A stretch of 64,000 nt of DNA from Streptomyces sp. NBC_00775 (GTDB taxonomy: Bacteria; Actinomycetota; Actinomycetes; Streptomycetales; Streptomycetaceae): positions 7,316,001-7,380,000 of the forward strand of contig NZ_CP108938.1 of the NCBI RefSeq assembly GCF_036347135.1. Direction: 5' to 3'. The notes below the pieces were generated by a model. It worked only from the letters and a program-made list of their open reading frames with translations, was not told where the DNA came from and made no database searches. Made by a program: the position numbers and the translations under genes. How positions within the stretch are numbered: the first letter of the stretch is position 1; every line of letters begins with the position of its first letter. This document shows, piece after piece, positions 15,626-23,980 of this stretch.

Positions 15626-16414
15626 CTACGGCCGTACGTCACCCACGACCGTGAGCGACCGAGCGACCCGGAACCCCACGTCGTCCACCCGGAACGTCGG
15701 ATGGCTGCGGCGGCGCGCGGACGCCCGGCAGCTCCAGTGTTCGTCGAACCAGCCGCCGCCGCGCAGTACCCGGTAGCTGCCGTAGACCTCGGGGTCGTAG
15801 ACGTCCCAGCACCAGTCCCAGACGTTGCCGAGCATGTCGTGGAGGCCCCACGGGTTGGGCCGCTTGCCGCCCACGTCGTGGATCCGCTCGTCGGAGTTGC
15901 CGTGGTACCAGGCGATCTCGTCGAGGGGCCCGTAGTGCGGTCCGGCGGTGCCGGCGCGGCAGGCGTGCTCCCACTCGGCCTCGGTCGGCAGCCGGTATCC
16001 GTCGGCGGCCCTGTCCCACTCGACCGACTCACCCCGCTCGGTGCCTTCGTCATCGTCACCGCCCTCGCCATGGAGGCGGTACGCGGGCACGAAACCGTCC
16101 CGCTCGGAGAGGGCGTTGCAGAACCGGACCGCGTCCCACCACGACACGCTCTCCACGGGCAGCCGGTCCCCGTGGGTGGCGCTCGGCCGCCGGCCCGTGA
16201 CCTGCGCATACAGCGCCTGAGTGACTGGGGACGCCGCCAGCTCGTAGGGCGCGACCTCGACCGCCCAACTTCGTTGCGTACGACGGTCCGACAGCGTTAC
16301 CTGCCCCGGCGGGACGGCGACCATTGCTGGCCGCCCCGAGGGGATCGCGGTCGTCTCGTTCCCGGCGTTCCCCGCGTTCTCAGCGATTCCGGCGTTTCCA
16401 GCGTTCGAGCCCAT
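15626..16414 (-). CDS. SUMF1/FGE-like domain protein, probably not a formylglycine-generating enzyme
   Basis: A 262-residue protein. After an N-terminal Asn-Ala-Gly-rich repeat, the SUMF1 fold motifs appear in order: PVESVSWWDAVRFCNAL, YRLPTEAEWEHACRAG, NPWGLHDMLGNVWDWC and VLRGGGWFDEHWSCRAS, ending VGFRVAR. Formylglycine-generating enzymes use two active-site Cys five residues apart just before the final strand (SxxC...C-R). Here only one Cys precedes RASARRR, so the copper-binding pair is missing. It is more likely a binding or ergothioneine-type relative. The start ATG 16414 has no ribosome site but a TAGGAT hexamer nine bases upstream, so the leader may be very short. Confidence 0.85.
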   Translation of the reverse strand: MGSNAGNAGIAENAGNAGNETTAIPSGRPAMVAVPPGQVTLSDRRTQRSWAVEVAPYELAASPVTQALYAQVTGRRPSATHGDRLPVESVSWWDAVRFCNALSERDGFVPAYRLHGEGGDDDEGTERGESVEWDRAADGYRLPTEAEWEHACRAGTAGPHYGPLDEIAWYHGNSDERIHDVGGKRPNPWGLHDMLGNVWDWCWDVYDPEVYGSYRVLRGGGWFDEHWSCRASARRRSHPTFRVDDVGFRVARSLTVVGDVRP

Positions 16415-16480
16415 GGGCAGGCGATCCTATCCGCACCACCCGCCCATGGGCCGACGCACACCGTCAGGCCGCCCGGCGGA

Positions 16481-18124
16481 TCAGCTCACCGACACCGCCG
16501 ACCAAGCTGCCGCCACCGCGTTGTACTCCGTACTCCCCGCGCCGTACAGATCCTTCGCGGCGTTGAGGGTTGCCGTACGGGCGGACGCGTAGTTCGTCGA
16601 GGACGTCATGTAGACCGTCAGCGCCCGGTACCAGATCTTGCCGAGCTTGTCCCGGCCGATGCCTGTCACCGTTGCGCCGTTGCAGGTGGGGGAGTTGTAG
16701 CTGACCCCATTGATCGTCTTCGCGCCGCTGCCCTCCGCCAGCAAGTACGCGAAGTGGTTCGCGACGCCCGACGAATAGTGCACGTCCAGGTTCCCCACCG
16801 AACTGCTCCAGCAGTCCGCCGAGTTGCCGTCCTTCGACGGCTTGTCCATGAACCTGAGTGCCGCCTTGCCGAAGCCGGAGCGGACGATCTTCTCGCCGAT
16901 CAGGTAGTCGCCCACGTCGGACGAGCTGTTGGCGTACCACTCCACGAGGGTGCCGAAGATGTCGGACGTCGCCTCGTTGAGGCCGCCGGACTCGCCCGAG
17001 TACGTCAGCGCCGCCGTCTTCGAGGTGACACCGTGGGACATCTCGTGGCCCGCCACGTCCAGGGCGACCAGCGGACCGAACGTCGTCCCGTCACCGTCGC
17101 CGTACGTCATGCAGAAGCAAGTGTCGTCCCAGAAGGCGTTGTTGTAGCTGTTGCCGTAGTGCACGCGGTTGTACGAGCCCTTGCCGTCGCCGGCGATGCC
17201 GCTGCGGCCGTGGACGTTCTTGTAGTAGTCCCAGGTCTCGTTCGTGCCGTACTGGGCGTCCACCGCGGCGGACGAGCGGTCCGAAGTCGCGCCCGTTCCC
17301 CAGTGGTTGTCCGTGTCTGTGAACACCGTCGAGGGGGCGCGGCTGATACAGATCCCGAGGATGCAGAGGTCCGTGTTGTTCGCCGCGTCGCCCGTGTACG
17401 TGTTGCCGCGCGTCGGGTCCTTCAGCTGGTACGTCGATCCCGACAGCGTGGTCTCCAGCGGGACCGTGCCGCTGTAGAGCGACTGGCCGTCGCCCGCCGC
17501 CGTCTCGATGGTGTCCCAGGCGTCGATCTGCGCGCCCGTGCGGGCGTCGGTGAGGACGGTGCGGGCGACCGGGTTGCCCAGTGAGTCCTGGGCCACCGCG
17601 TTGGTGCGCCAGGCGAGTTTCGGAGTGCCGTGCAGGGCGTCGACGACCAGCTGCGGCTTGGCCGTCACCTTCTTCAGCACCTCGCCCAGGTTGGCGGCGC
17701 GCAGCGCATTGACCGCGAGGTCGGCGGCCTTCGGGGCCGACAGCTCGGGGGTCACGCTCGTCAGCGAGATGGCGCGCTTCGTCGCGCGGTTCGAGCTGCG
17801 GTAGTCGCCGTTCGGAGCGAGGTGGACGACGAAGTCGCCGCCCAGGACCGGGAGTTCACGGTACGTGCGGTCGTAGCGCACATGCTGGCTGCCGTCCGCG
17901 TCGACGACGACGTCACGAACCTTGGCGCCCTGGGCGGAGGTCAGACCCAGACTCGCGGCCTGGTCCAGCAGCGCCGACGTCGCGTTCTTGATCGCGGTGG
18001 TCCTGCTCGGCCTGGCGGCCGCGTCCGCGGTGGGGGAGAGCGCGGCCGCCAGCAATGTGGCGGTGGTCGCGGCTATGCCGGCGGTGACGAAACGGGAACC
18101 TCGGATGTGCCGTATCCGACTCAT
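16481..18124 (-). CDS. Secreted M4-family (thermolysin-like) neutral metalloprotease
   Basis: A 547-residue prepro-enzyme exported by Sec: signal peptide to about residue 36, an inhibitory propeptide (FTP/PepSY-like, about 40-215), then the catalytic domain. The zinc-binding motif is HEMSH (His360, Glu361, His364) with the third ligand Glu384 in GGLNEATSD. The C-terminal M4 half follows (GVANHFAYLLAEG). The length fits Streptomyces extracellular neutral proteases. ATG 18124 has AGGAGA upstream. A 13-bp palindrome, GACATG-g-CATGTC (18204-18216), in its promoter region may be a regulator site. It degrades extracellular protein for nutrition or development. Confidence 0.95.
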   Translation of the reverse strand: MSRIRHIRGSRFVTAGIAATTATLLAAALSPTADAAARPSRTTAIKNATSALLDQAASLGLTSAQGAKVRDVVVDADGSQHVRYDRTYRELPVLGGDFVVHLAPNGDYRSSNRATKRAISLTSVTPELSAPKAADLAVNALRAANLGEVLKKVTAKPQLVVDALHGTPKLAWRTNAVAQDSLGNPVARTVLTDARTGAQIDAWDTIETAAGDGQSLYSGTVPLETTLSGSTYQLKDPTRGNTYTGDAANNTDLCILGICISRAPSTVFTDTDNHWGTGATSDRSSAAVDAQYGTNETWDYYKNVHGRSGIAGDGKGSYNRVHYGNSYNNAFWDDTCFCMTYGDGDGTTFGPLVALDVAGHEMSHGVTSKTAALTYSGESGGLNEATSDIFGTLVEWYANSSSDVGDYLIGEKIVRSGFGKAALRFMDKPSKDGNSADCWSSSVGNLDVHYSSGVANHFAYLLAEGSGAKTINGVSYNSPTCNGATVTGIGRDKLGKIWYRALTVYMTSSTNYASARTATLNAAKDLYGAGSTEYNAVAAAWSAVSVS

Positions 18125-18203
18125 CGGTCTCCTAGGGAAGGCGCCGTGGGGAGGGCGCGTGGGGGTGGTGGCGCTGGAGTTGACTCAGATTTAAAGGTCC
18201 ATG

Positions 18204-18216
18204 ACATGGCATGTCC
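18204..18216 (-). promoter_or_regulatory. 13-bp perfect palindrome upstream of the M4 protease
   Basis: GACATG-G-CATGTC, 80 bp upstream of the protease ATG and 102 bp upstream of the divergent GGCT gene, in a 193-bp intergenic region. The wider context (GGtCCATGaCATGGcATGTcC) adds internal symmetry. The regulator is unknown. Confidence 0.35.
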
Positions 18217-18317
18217 AGAGCGCGTGCTGGCGGATGTGTGTGGGTGTGTGAGGGGTGAGAATCGTTTCTGCAAAGGCCGGAGCGACGGCTTCCGCGCAGC
18301 GCCGAAAGGACACGATC

Positions 18318-18755
18318 ATGGCCACGGTCGGACGGCCGCCGCAGGTGCGACTGCCCTTCTTCGTCTACGGCACCCTGCGCCCCGGCGAGCACAACCACGA
18401 CCTCTTCCTGCGCGGCCGCACGGAGTCCGAGGAGCCGGGACGCATGTGCGGGATCGTCCTGTACGACGGCCCCGGCTATCCGTACGCCGTCGAGGAACCC
18501 GGCGGAGTGGTGAGCGGCGAACTCGTGACCGCGCTGCCCGAGGCGTACGAGGAACTCCTGGCGGCGCTCGACGGGTTGGAGGAGTACACGCCGGGCGATC
18601 CGCGCAACCTGTACGAGCGGGTCGTGCGCGAGGCCACGAGCGCCGACGGGACGACGGTCGTACGGGCCTGGGTGTACGTGGCCGCCCCCACCGTCGCCGC
18701 CCGGCTGCGGGCCCGCGGCAAGCTCGTCGAGAGCGGGGACTGGCACGGCCGCTGA
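18318..18755 (+). CDS. Gamma-glutamylcyclotransferase-like (GGCT/AIG2) protein
   Basis: A 145-residue protein of the GGCT-like fold. It opens with the diagnostic substrate loop PFFVYGTLRPGEHNH, and a central acidic Glu lies in ALDGLEEYTPGDP, where the catalytic carboxylate of the family sits. Relatives cleave gamma-glutamyl amines or act in small-molecule turnover; the substrate is not predictable. ATG 18318 with AAAGGA upstream is preferred to the upstream in-frame start at 18255, which has no ribosome site and would add a non-homologous extension. It stands alone, divergent from the protease. Confidence 0.88.
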   Translation: MATVGRPPQVRLPFFVYGTLRPGEHNHDLFLRGRTESEEPGRMCGIVLYDGPGYPYAVEEPGGVVSGELVTALPEAYEELLAALDGLEEYTPGDPRNLYERVVREATSADGTTVVRAWVYVAAPTVAARLRARGKLVESGDWHGR

Positions 18756-18824
18756 CCCTGGCCGAAGTGCACTCGTGCGAGTGGCCACCCCGTGCGCCCC
18801 CGCCACCCCGTACGGTTCCGCCCC

Positions 18825-18830
18825 TAGGGT
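18825..18830 (+). promoter_or_regulatory. -10 hexamer TAGGGT, leaderless start
   Basis: TAGGGT lies six bases before ATG 18837, the geometry of leaderless Streptomyces transcripts. There is no Shine-Dalgarno, and the -35 is weak. Confidence 0.45.
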
Positions 18831-18836
18831 CCGGCC

Positions 18837-19805
18837 ATGACCGACAGCGACATCACCCGGCGCCGTGCCCTCGCGCTGGGCGGCGCGGCCACCGGCGCCG
18901 CCCTGGGCATCGGGCTCGCCTCGTGCTCCTCGGACGACGACTCGCAGACGTCCTCGGACGCGTCCCCGGGTGCGTCGGGTTCCGCCGGAGCCTCCGCCCG
19001 GGCCGCCTCCGACACGTGCGTGCTCAACCCCGCGGTCACGCAAGGGCCGTACTACCTGGACGGCGCGCTGTTCCGGAAGGACATCACCGACGGCAAGCAG
19101 GGCGTCCCGCTCGCGGTGCGGCTGACCGTGCGGGACCAGGCCGGGTCCTGCGCCCCGGTGTCCGGCGCGGCCGTCGAGATCTGGCACTGCGACGCCTGGG
19201 GCTACTACTCCGGCTACACCACCGCCAACCCCGGCGGCTCCGCGCCCGCCGAGAGAGAGGACACCAGCGGTGCCGTCGACAAGACGTATCTGCGCGGCTT
19301 TCAGACGACCGGCGACGACGGGATGGTGGAGTTCACGACGATCTACCCCGGCTGGTACACACCGCGCGCCACGCACATCCACGTCAAGGTGCACACCGGC
19401 GGCATCAAGGCCGACAACACCTATGAGGGCGGCAAGGTCAACTGGACGGGGCAGCTCTTCTTCGACGACAAGTACGGGGAGGAGGTCTACAAGAAGTCCC
19501 CGTACAGCGGGCACACCGGGAGCTGGACCAGGCTCGACGACGACATGGTCTATGCCGGGGGTGGTGCGAAGGACGGGCTCATGACCGTGACCGGGTCCGT
19601 GGATTCCGGCCTCACCGGCACGCTGACCGTGGGGATCGACCCGGACAAGGAGAACTCCGGCGCGGGCACGGGCGGCGGGGGCAGCCAGCCGCCCAGCGGA
19701 CCGCCGCCGAGCGGAATGCCGAGCGGGATGCCCAGTGGTATGCCCAGTGGCACCCCGAGCGCGACGATGCCGCCCAACGATGCGAGCGCGTCCGCGACCT
19801 CGTAG
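18837..19805 (+). CDS. Tat-exported intradiol ring-cleavage dioxygenase-fold lipoprotein
   Basis: A 322-residue protein with a twin-arginine signal (TRRRALALGG) ending in a lipobox (GLASCSS), then a low-complexity Ser/Ala linker and an intradiol dioxygenase fold. The candidate ferric ligands are seen in the usual order: a Tyr in WGYYSGY, a Tyr in YPGWYTP and two His in ATHIHVKV. Such enzymes cleave catechol-type rings. Exported versions are thought to attack lignin- or humus-derived aromatics at the cell surface (family knowledge). The C-terminus is a proline/glycine tail with a repeated PSGM motif. It is convergent with nasA. Confidence 0.9.
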   Translation: MTDSDITRRRALALGGAATGAALGIGLASCSSDDDSQTSSDASPGASGSAGASARAASDTCVLNPAVTQGPYYLDGALFRKDITDGKQGVPLAVRLTVRDQAGSCAPVSGAAVEIWHCDAWGYYSGYTTANPGGSAPAEREDTSGAVDKTYLRGFQTTGDDGMVEFTTIYPGWYTPRATHIHVKVHTGGIKADNTYEGGKVNWTGQLFFDDKYGEEVYKKSPYSGHTGSWTRLDDDMVYAGGGAKDGLMTVTGSVDSGLTGTLTVGIDPDKENSGAGTGGGGSQPPSGPPPSGMPSGMPSGMPSGTPSATMPPNDASASATS

Positions 19806-19860
19806 CCCTCAGCCCCTCAGTCCCCCTGCGGCGGGGATGCCAACACCCCGGCCGCCAGCC

Positions 19861-22068
19861 CTACTTCGCCGTCTCCACCCGCACCGCGCACGTCTTGAAC
19901 TCGGGCATCCGTGAGGTGGGGTCGAGGGCCGGGTTGGTCAGGGTGTTGGCCCGGCCCTCGCCCGGCCAGTGGAAGGGCATGAACACGGTGTCGGGGCGGA
20001 TGGTGGTCGTGATCCGGGCCGGTGCGACGGCCCGCCCGCGCCGTGACACCACCGCCACCGCGTCGCCGTCCGCCGCCCCGAGCCGCTCGGCCAGCCGCGG
20101 ATGCATCTCCACGAACGGCCCGGGCGCCGCGGCGTTCAGCTCGTCGACGCGCCGTGTCTGGGCGCCCGACTGGTACTGCGCGACGACGCGCCCGGTGGTC
20201 AGCAGCACCGGGTACTCGTCGTCCGGTTCTTCGGCGGCGGCCCGGTGCGACACGGGGACGAACCGCGCGCGGCCGTCCTCGGTGGCGAAACGGTCGAGGA
20301 AGAGGCGGGGGGTGCCCGGGTGGACGCCGGCCGGCGTGTCGCCAGGGAGGTCGGCCGGGGTGCCGTCCTCGGCCGGGTCGTCCGGGAACACGTCCAGCGA
20401 GGCGTCCTCGCGGTCGCCGAAGCCCACGGTGCTGTCGGTGCCGTCCGTGCTGTCCGTGCCCTCCGGCGCCGGGCAAGGCCAGAACACCCCGTTCTCCTCC
20501 GCCAGCCGCCGGTAGGTGATCCCCGAGTAGTCCGCAGGCCCGCCCGCGCTCGCCCGGCGCAGCTCGTCGAAGACCTCCTCCGGGTCTGTCGGGAAGCCCT
20601 TCTCCACGCCGAGGCGGGCGGCCAGTTCATGGAGGACGTCGAGGTCGCTGCGTACGCCCTCGGGAGGGGTGATCGCCCGGCGGCGCAGCAGCACACGGCC
20701 CTCCAGGTTCGTCGTCGTGCCCGTCTCCTCGGCCCATTGCGTCACCGGCAGGACGACGTCCGCGAGGGCGGCCGTCTCGGAGAGGACGACGTCCGCGACC
20801 GCCAGGAAGTCCAGGGACTTCAGCCGCTCCTCGATGTGCGAGGCGTGGGGCGCGGACACCACCGGGTTCGAGCCCATCAGCAGCAGGGAGTGGATGTCCG
20901 TACCCATCGCGTCGAGGAGTTCGTACGCGCTGCGGCCCGGCCCCGGCAGTGAGTCGGGGTCCACGCCCCACACCTCGGCCACATGGCGCCGCGCCGTCGG
21001 ATCCGTCAGTTTGCGGTAGCCGGGCAACTGGTCGGCCTTCTGGCCGTGTTCGCGCCCGCCCTGCCCGTTGCCCTGCCCGGTGAGGCAGCCGTACCCGGAC
21101 AGCGGGCGTCCCGAACGGCCCGTCGCCAGGCACAGGTTGATCCATGCGCCCACCGTGTCCGTGCCCTTGGACTGCTGCTCGGGCCCGCGCGCGGTGAGCA
21201 CCATCGCGGCCTCCGGCTCGCAGAACAGCCGTACTGCCTCACGGAGTTGAGGAACGGACACCCCCGTGATCCGCTCCACGTACTCCGGCCAGTGCGCCAT
21301 GGCCGCCGCCCGCGTCTCCTCCCAGCCGCTCGTACGGGACTGGATGTACTCCTCGTCCGTACGGCCCTCGGAGACGATGAGATGGAGCAGGCCGAGGGCG
21401 AGTGCCAGGTCCGTGCCGGGGCGGGGCGCGAGATGCAGGTCCGCCTGCTCGGCCGTGCGGGTGCGGCGCGGGTCGATGACGATCAGCGTGCCGCCGTTCT
21501 CCTTGAGCTCGGTGAGGTAGCGCAGCGCGGGCGGCATCGTCTCGGCGAGGTTGGAGCCGACGAGGATCACGCAGCCGGTCCTCGGGATGTCCTCCAGGGG
21601 GAAGGGCAGCCCCCGGTCCAGGCCGAACGCCTTGATGCCGGCGGCCGCCGCGGACGACATACAGAAGCGGCCGTTGTAGTCGATCTGCGAGGTGCGGAGG
21701 ACGACGCGGGCGAACTTCCCGAGGGCGTACGCCTTCTCGTTCGTCAGTCCGCCCCCGCCGAACACCCCGCACGCGTCCGGACCATGCTCCGTGCGCGTGC
21801 GGGACAGCCCTTCGGTGATCCGGTCGAGCGCCTCGTCCCAGCCGGCGGGCTCCAGGACGCCACCCTTGCGGATCAGCGGCGAGGTCAGCCGCACCCGGGA
21901 CGACAGCAGCGCGGGCGCCGTACGCCCCTTGCCGCACAGCGCGCCCCGGTTCACCGGGAAGTCGGCGCGCTCGGTCACCTCGACGCCACCGTCGGCCGCG
22001 GGCGTCAGATTCATCCCGCACTGCAGGGCGCAGTACGGGCAGTGGGTGGGCGTCACGGAGGTGTCCAT
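19861..22068 (-). CDS. nasA: Assimilatory nitrate reductase catalytic subunit (molybdopterin)
   Basis: A 735-residue Mo-bis-MGD enzyme that reduces nitrate to nitrite in the cytoplasm. The N-terminal [4Fe-4S] site reads CPYCALQCGM ... GALCGKG, followed by RLTSPLIRKGG, the MGD-binding and active-site stretch GGGLTNEKAYALGKF, the late SNPVVSAP motif and a C-terminal dinucleotide-binding domain (TTGRVVAQYQSG). No [2Fe-2S] C-terminal extension is present, and no reductase gene is adjacent, so an electron donor must come from elsewhere. A likely source is the FAD protein at 2210-3481 or a ferredoxin. The GlnR-type box at 22092-22129 implies nitrogen control. ATG 22068 has no ribosome site and is probably leaderless. 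Confidence 0.95.
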   Translation of the reverse strand: MDTSVTPTHCPYCALQCGMNLTPAADGGVEVTERADFPVNRGALCGKGRTAPALLSSRVRLTSPLIRKGGVLEPAGWDEALDRITEGLSRTRTEHGPDACGVFGGGGLTNEKAYALGKFARVVLRTSQIDYNGRFCMSSAAAAGIKAFGLDRGLPFPLEDIPRTGCVILVGSNLAETMPPALRYLTELKENGGTLIVIDPRRTRTAEQADLHLAPRPGTDLALALGLLHLIVSEGRTDEEYIQSRTSGWEETRAAAMAHWPEYVERITGVSVPQLREAVRLFCEPEAAMVLTARGPEQQSKGTDTVGAWINLCLATGRSGRPLSGYGCLTGQGNGQGGREHGQKADQLPGYRKLTDPTARRHVAEVWGVDPDSLPGPGRSAYELLDAMGTDIHSLLLMGSNPVVSAPHASHIEERLKSLDFLAVADVVLSETAALADVVLPVTQWAEETGTTTNLEGRVLLRRRAITPPEGVRSDLDVLHELAARLGVEKGFPTDPEEVFDELRRASAGGPADYSGITYRRLAEENGVFWPCPAPEGTDSTDGTDSTVGFGDREDASLDVFPDDPAEDGTPADLPGDTPAGVHPGTPRLFLDRFATEDGRARFVPVSHRAAAEEPDDEYPVLLTTGRVVAQYQSGAQTRRVDELNAAAPGPFVEMHPRLAERLGAADGDAVAVVSRRGRAVAPARITTTIRPDTVFMPFHWPGEGRANTLTNPALDPTSRMPEFKTCAVRVETAK

Positions 22069-22091
22069 ACCGTTCAGCGTGCGTCGGGCGT

Positions 22092-22129
22092 GTTACGCGC
22101 CGGAACGGGGAGCGTTACGCGGCCGGGAC
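22092..22129 (-). promoter_or_regulatory. GlnR-type operator of nasA
   Basis: Two perfect GTTAC half-sites exactly 22 bp apart (22092-22096 and 22114-22118) alternate with degenerate b-sites GAACG (22103) and GGGAC (22125), all with 6-bp spacers. The proximal edge is 24 bp from ATG 22068, nearly the same distance as in the nitrite reductase operon. nasA is a known GlnR target in S. coelicolor. The rest of the gap 22069-22441 holds no gene. Confidence 0.65.
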
Positions 22130-22441
22130 GGGGACCTCCCGGCCGGGCCCGGCCCGCGGTGAGGCGCACGGTGATGCCGGTGGTGAAGCCCGCTCGTCGG
22201 CGCACAGACCCCCACCTACAGTCGCCGCCGGCCGATACGGAAGTTGCCTGTGTGACAGAAGACGCCCCGTGTGGCTTATTCCGTACCGTAGTTGGCCGAC
22301 TACGCCTTGTTGAGAGTTTGAGCCCCGGGACTACAGTCGGGCCCCGCAAGACCCCGCACGGCGTTCGACATACCGGGCGTGCCGCCGCTGACCCCGGAGC
22401 AGGCATCCGTCATTCGAAACAGCCAGGAGGTCTCCCGAACC

Positions 22442-23980
22442 ATGCCTCTGCGCCATCTCACCCCCCACGACCAGTCCCTTTTCTGGCGATTCGGCCGAGG
22501 ACCGGCCGTCCCCGTCCCGGACCCGCTCATCCACCGCGCCGTCGAACGACACGCAGCGGCCACCCCCCACGCCGTCGCCGCCGAACACCAGGGCGCCACG
22601 ATCACGTACGGCGAGCTGAACCGCTACGCGGACGCGCTTGCCGCCCGCCTCGTCCGCGAGGGCGTACGGCCCGGCGACCACGTCGGCCTCTTCGTACGCC
22701 GGTCGATCCCGATGCTCGTCGGACTCCTCGGCACACTGAAGGCGGGCGCTGCCTATGTCCCGCAGGACATCGGGCTGACCCCGGCGGCCCAGCTGAGACA
22801 TGTCGTGCGCGGCGCCGCGACGCGCGTAGTGCTCACCCTGGCGGAGCACGCGCACCGGGTTCCCTTACCGCCGGGCGGCCTGCTGATCGCGCTCGACGAG
22901 CCGGCGCCGTACGAGCCGGAGCCGGGCCGCCCGTTCTCCGTGGCGGCCGTCCGCCCGGACGACGGCTGCTACGTCCTGTTCACCTCCGGCACCACCGGCC
23001 GGCCCAACGGCGTCAAGGTCACCCACCGCAACGTCGCGAACATCCTGCTCACCGAGCCGGGCGCGCTCGGCGTCCGCCCCGGCGAACGCGTGGCCCAACT
23101 CCTCAACATCGCCTTCGACATGGCGGCCTGGGAGATCCTCGGCTGCCTCACGCACGGCGGCACGCTGGTCATCCGCGGCAAGGACATCGCGGCGACGGCC
23201 CGTACGGCGGACGTCCTCATCGCCACGCCGACCGTCCTGTCCGGCATCGACCCGGCGCACTGCCCGCACGTACGGGCGGTCGCCGTCGCGGGAGAGCCCT
23301 GCCCGCGTCCGCTCGCCGACCTCTGGGCGCGGCGCACCGCCTTCCACAACTCCTGCGGCCCGACCGAGACGACGATCGTGAACACGATGCGCCGCCACGA
23401 TCCGGCGGATCCGCTGCTCACCATCGGCCGCCCCACCCCCAACAACACGGTGTACGTCCTCGACGGGCGCCGCCGGCCGTTGCCCATCGGCGAGGTGGGC
23501 GAGATGTGGGCGGGCGGCGACTGCGTCTCGGCGGGCTATCTGGGCAACCCGGACCTGACCGCCGAGCGATACGCGCCGGACCCCTTCCTCGGCGGGGGCC
23601 GGCTGATGTTCCGCACCCGCGACCTCGGCCGCTGGACCCCCGACGGCGAACTCGAACACCTCGGCCGCACCGACGACCAGGTCAAGGTCCGCGGCTTCCG
23701 CGTCGAACTCGACGCCGTCTCCTCGGTGCTGGAGTCGGTGGCGGGCTGCGCCCGCGCGGTGACCCTGAAACGCGACGCCCGCACGCTCGTCTCGTTCGTC
23801 TGCCCGGCGGACGTCGACCCGGAGACCGCCCGCCGAGCGGTGGCGAACGCCCTCCCGTACTACTGCGTGCCCTCCGACGTCGTGCCCCTCGCCACCCTCC
23901 CCGAGACCGACCGCGGCAAGATCGACAAGTCGGCGCTGCTGCGGCTGGCGGAGGAACGGTTCGAGGTGGTCGCGCGATGA
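22442..23980 (+). CDS. Stand-alone NRPS-type adenylation domain (AMP-dependent synthetase)
   Basis: A 512-residue acyl-adenylate-forming enzyme. The core motifs are in order: phosphate loop LFTSGTTGRPNGVKVTHRN (A3), FDMAAWEI (A4), NSCGPTETTI (A5), FRTRDLGRW (A7), GRTDDQVKVRGFRVELD (A8) and the catalytic lysine in PETDRGKIDKSAL (A10). No carrier or thioester domain is fused. AGGAGG sits 12 bp before ATG 22442. The next gene overlaps by ATGA, and a crotonase follows, so it probably activates a carboxylic or amino acid for the same small pathway. The substrate was not predicted. Confidence 0.92.
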   Translation: MPLRHLTPHDQSLFWRFGRGPAVPVPDPLIHRAVERHAAATPHAVAAEHQGATITYGELNRYADALAARLVREGVRPGDHVGLFVRRSIPMLVGLLGTLKAGAAYVPQDIGLTPAAQLRHVVRGAATRVVLTLAEHAHRVPLPPGGLLIALDEPAPYEPEPGRPFSVAAVRPDDGCYVLFTSGTTGRPNGVKVTHRNVANILLTEPGALGVRPGERVAQLLNIAFDMAAWEILGCLTHGGTLVIRGKDIAATARTADVLIATPTVLSGIDPAHCPHVRAVAVAGEPCPRPLADLWARRTAFHNSCGPTETTIVNTMRRHDPADPLLTIGRPTPNNTVYVLDGRRRPLPIGEVGEMWAGGDCVSAGYLGNPDLTAERYAPDPFLGGGRLMFRTRDLGRWTPDGELEHLGRTDDQVKVRGFRVELDAVSSVLESVAGCARAVTLKRDARTLVSFVCPADVDPETARRAVANALPYYCVPSDVVPLATLPETDRGKIDKSALLRLAEERFEVVAR

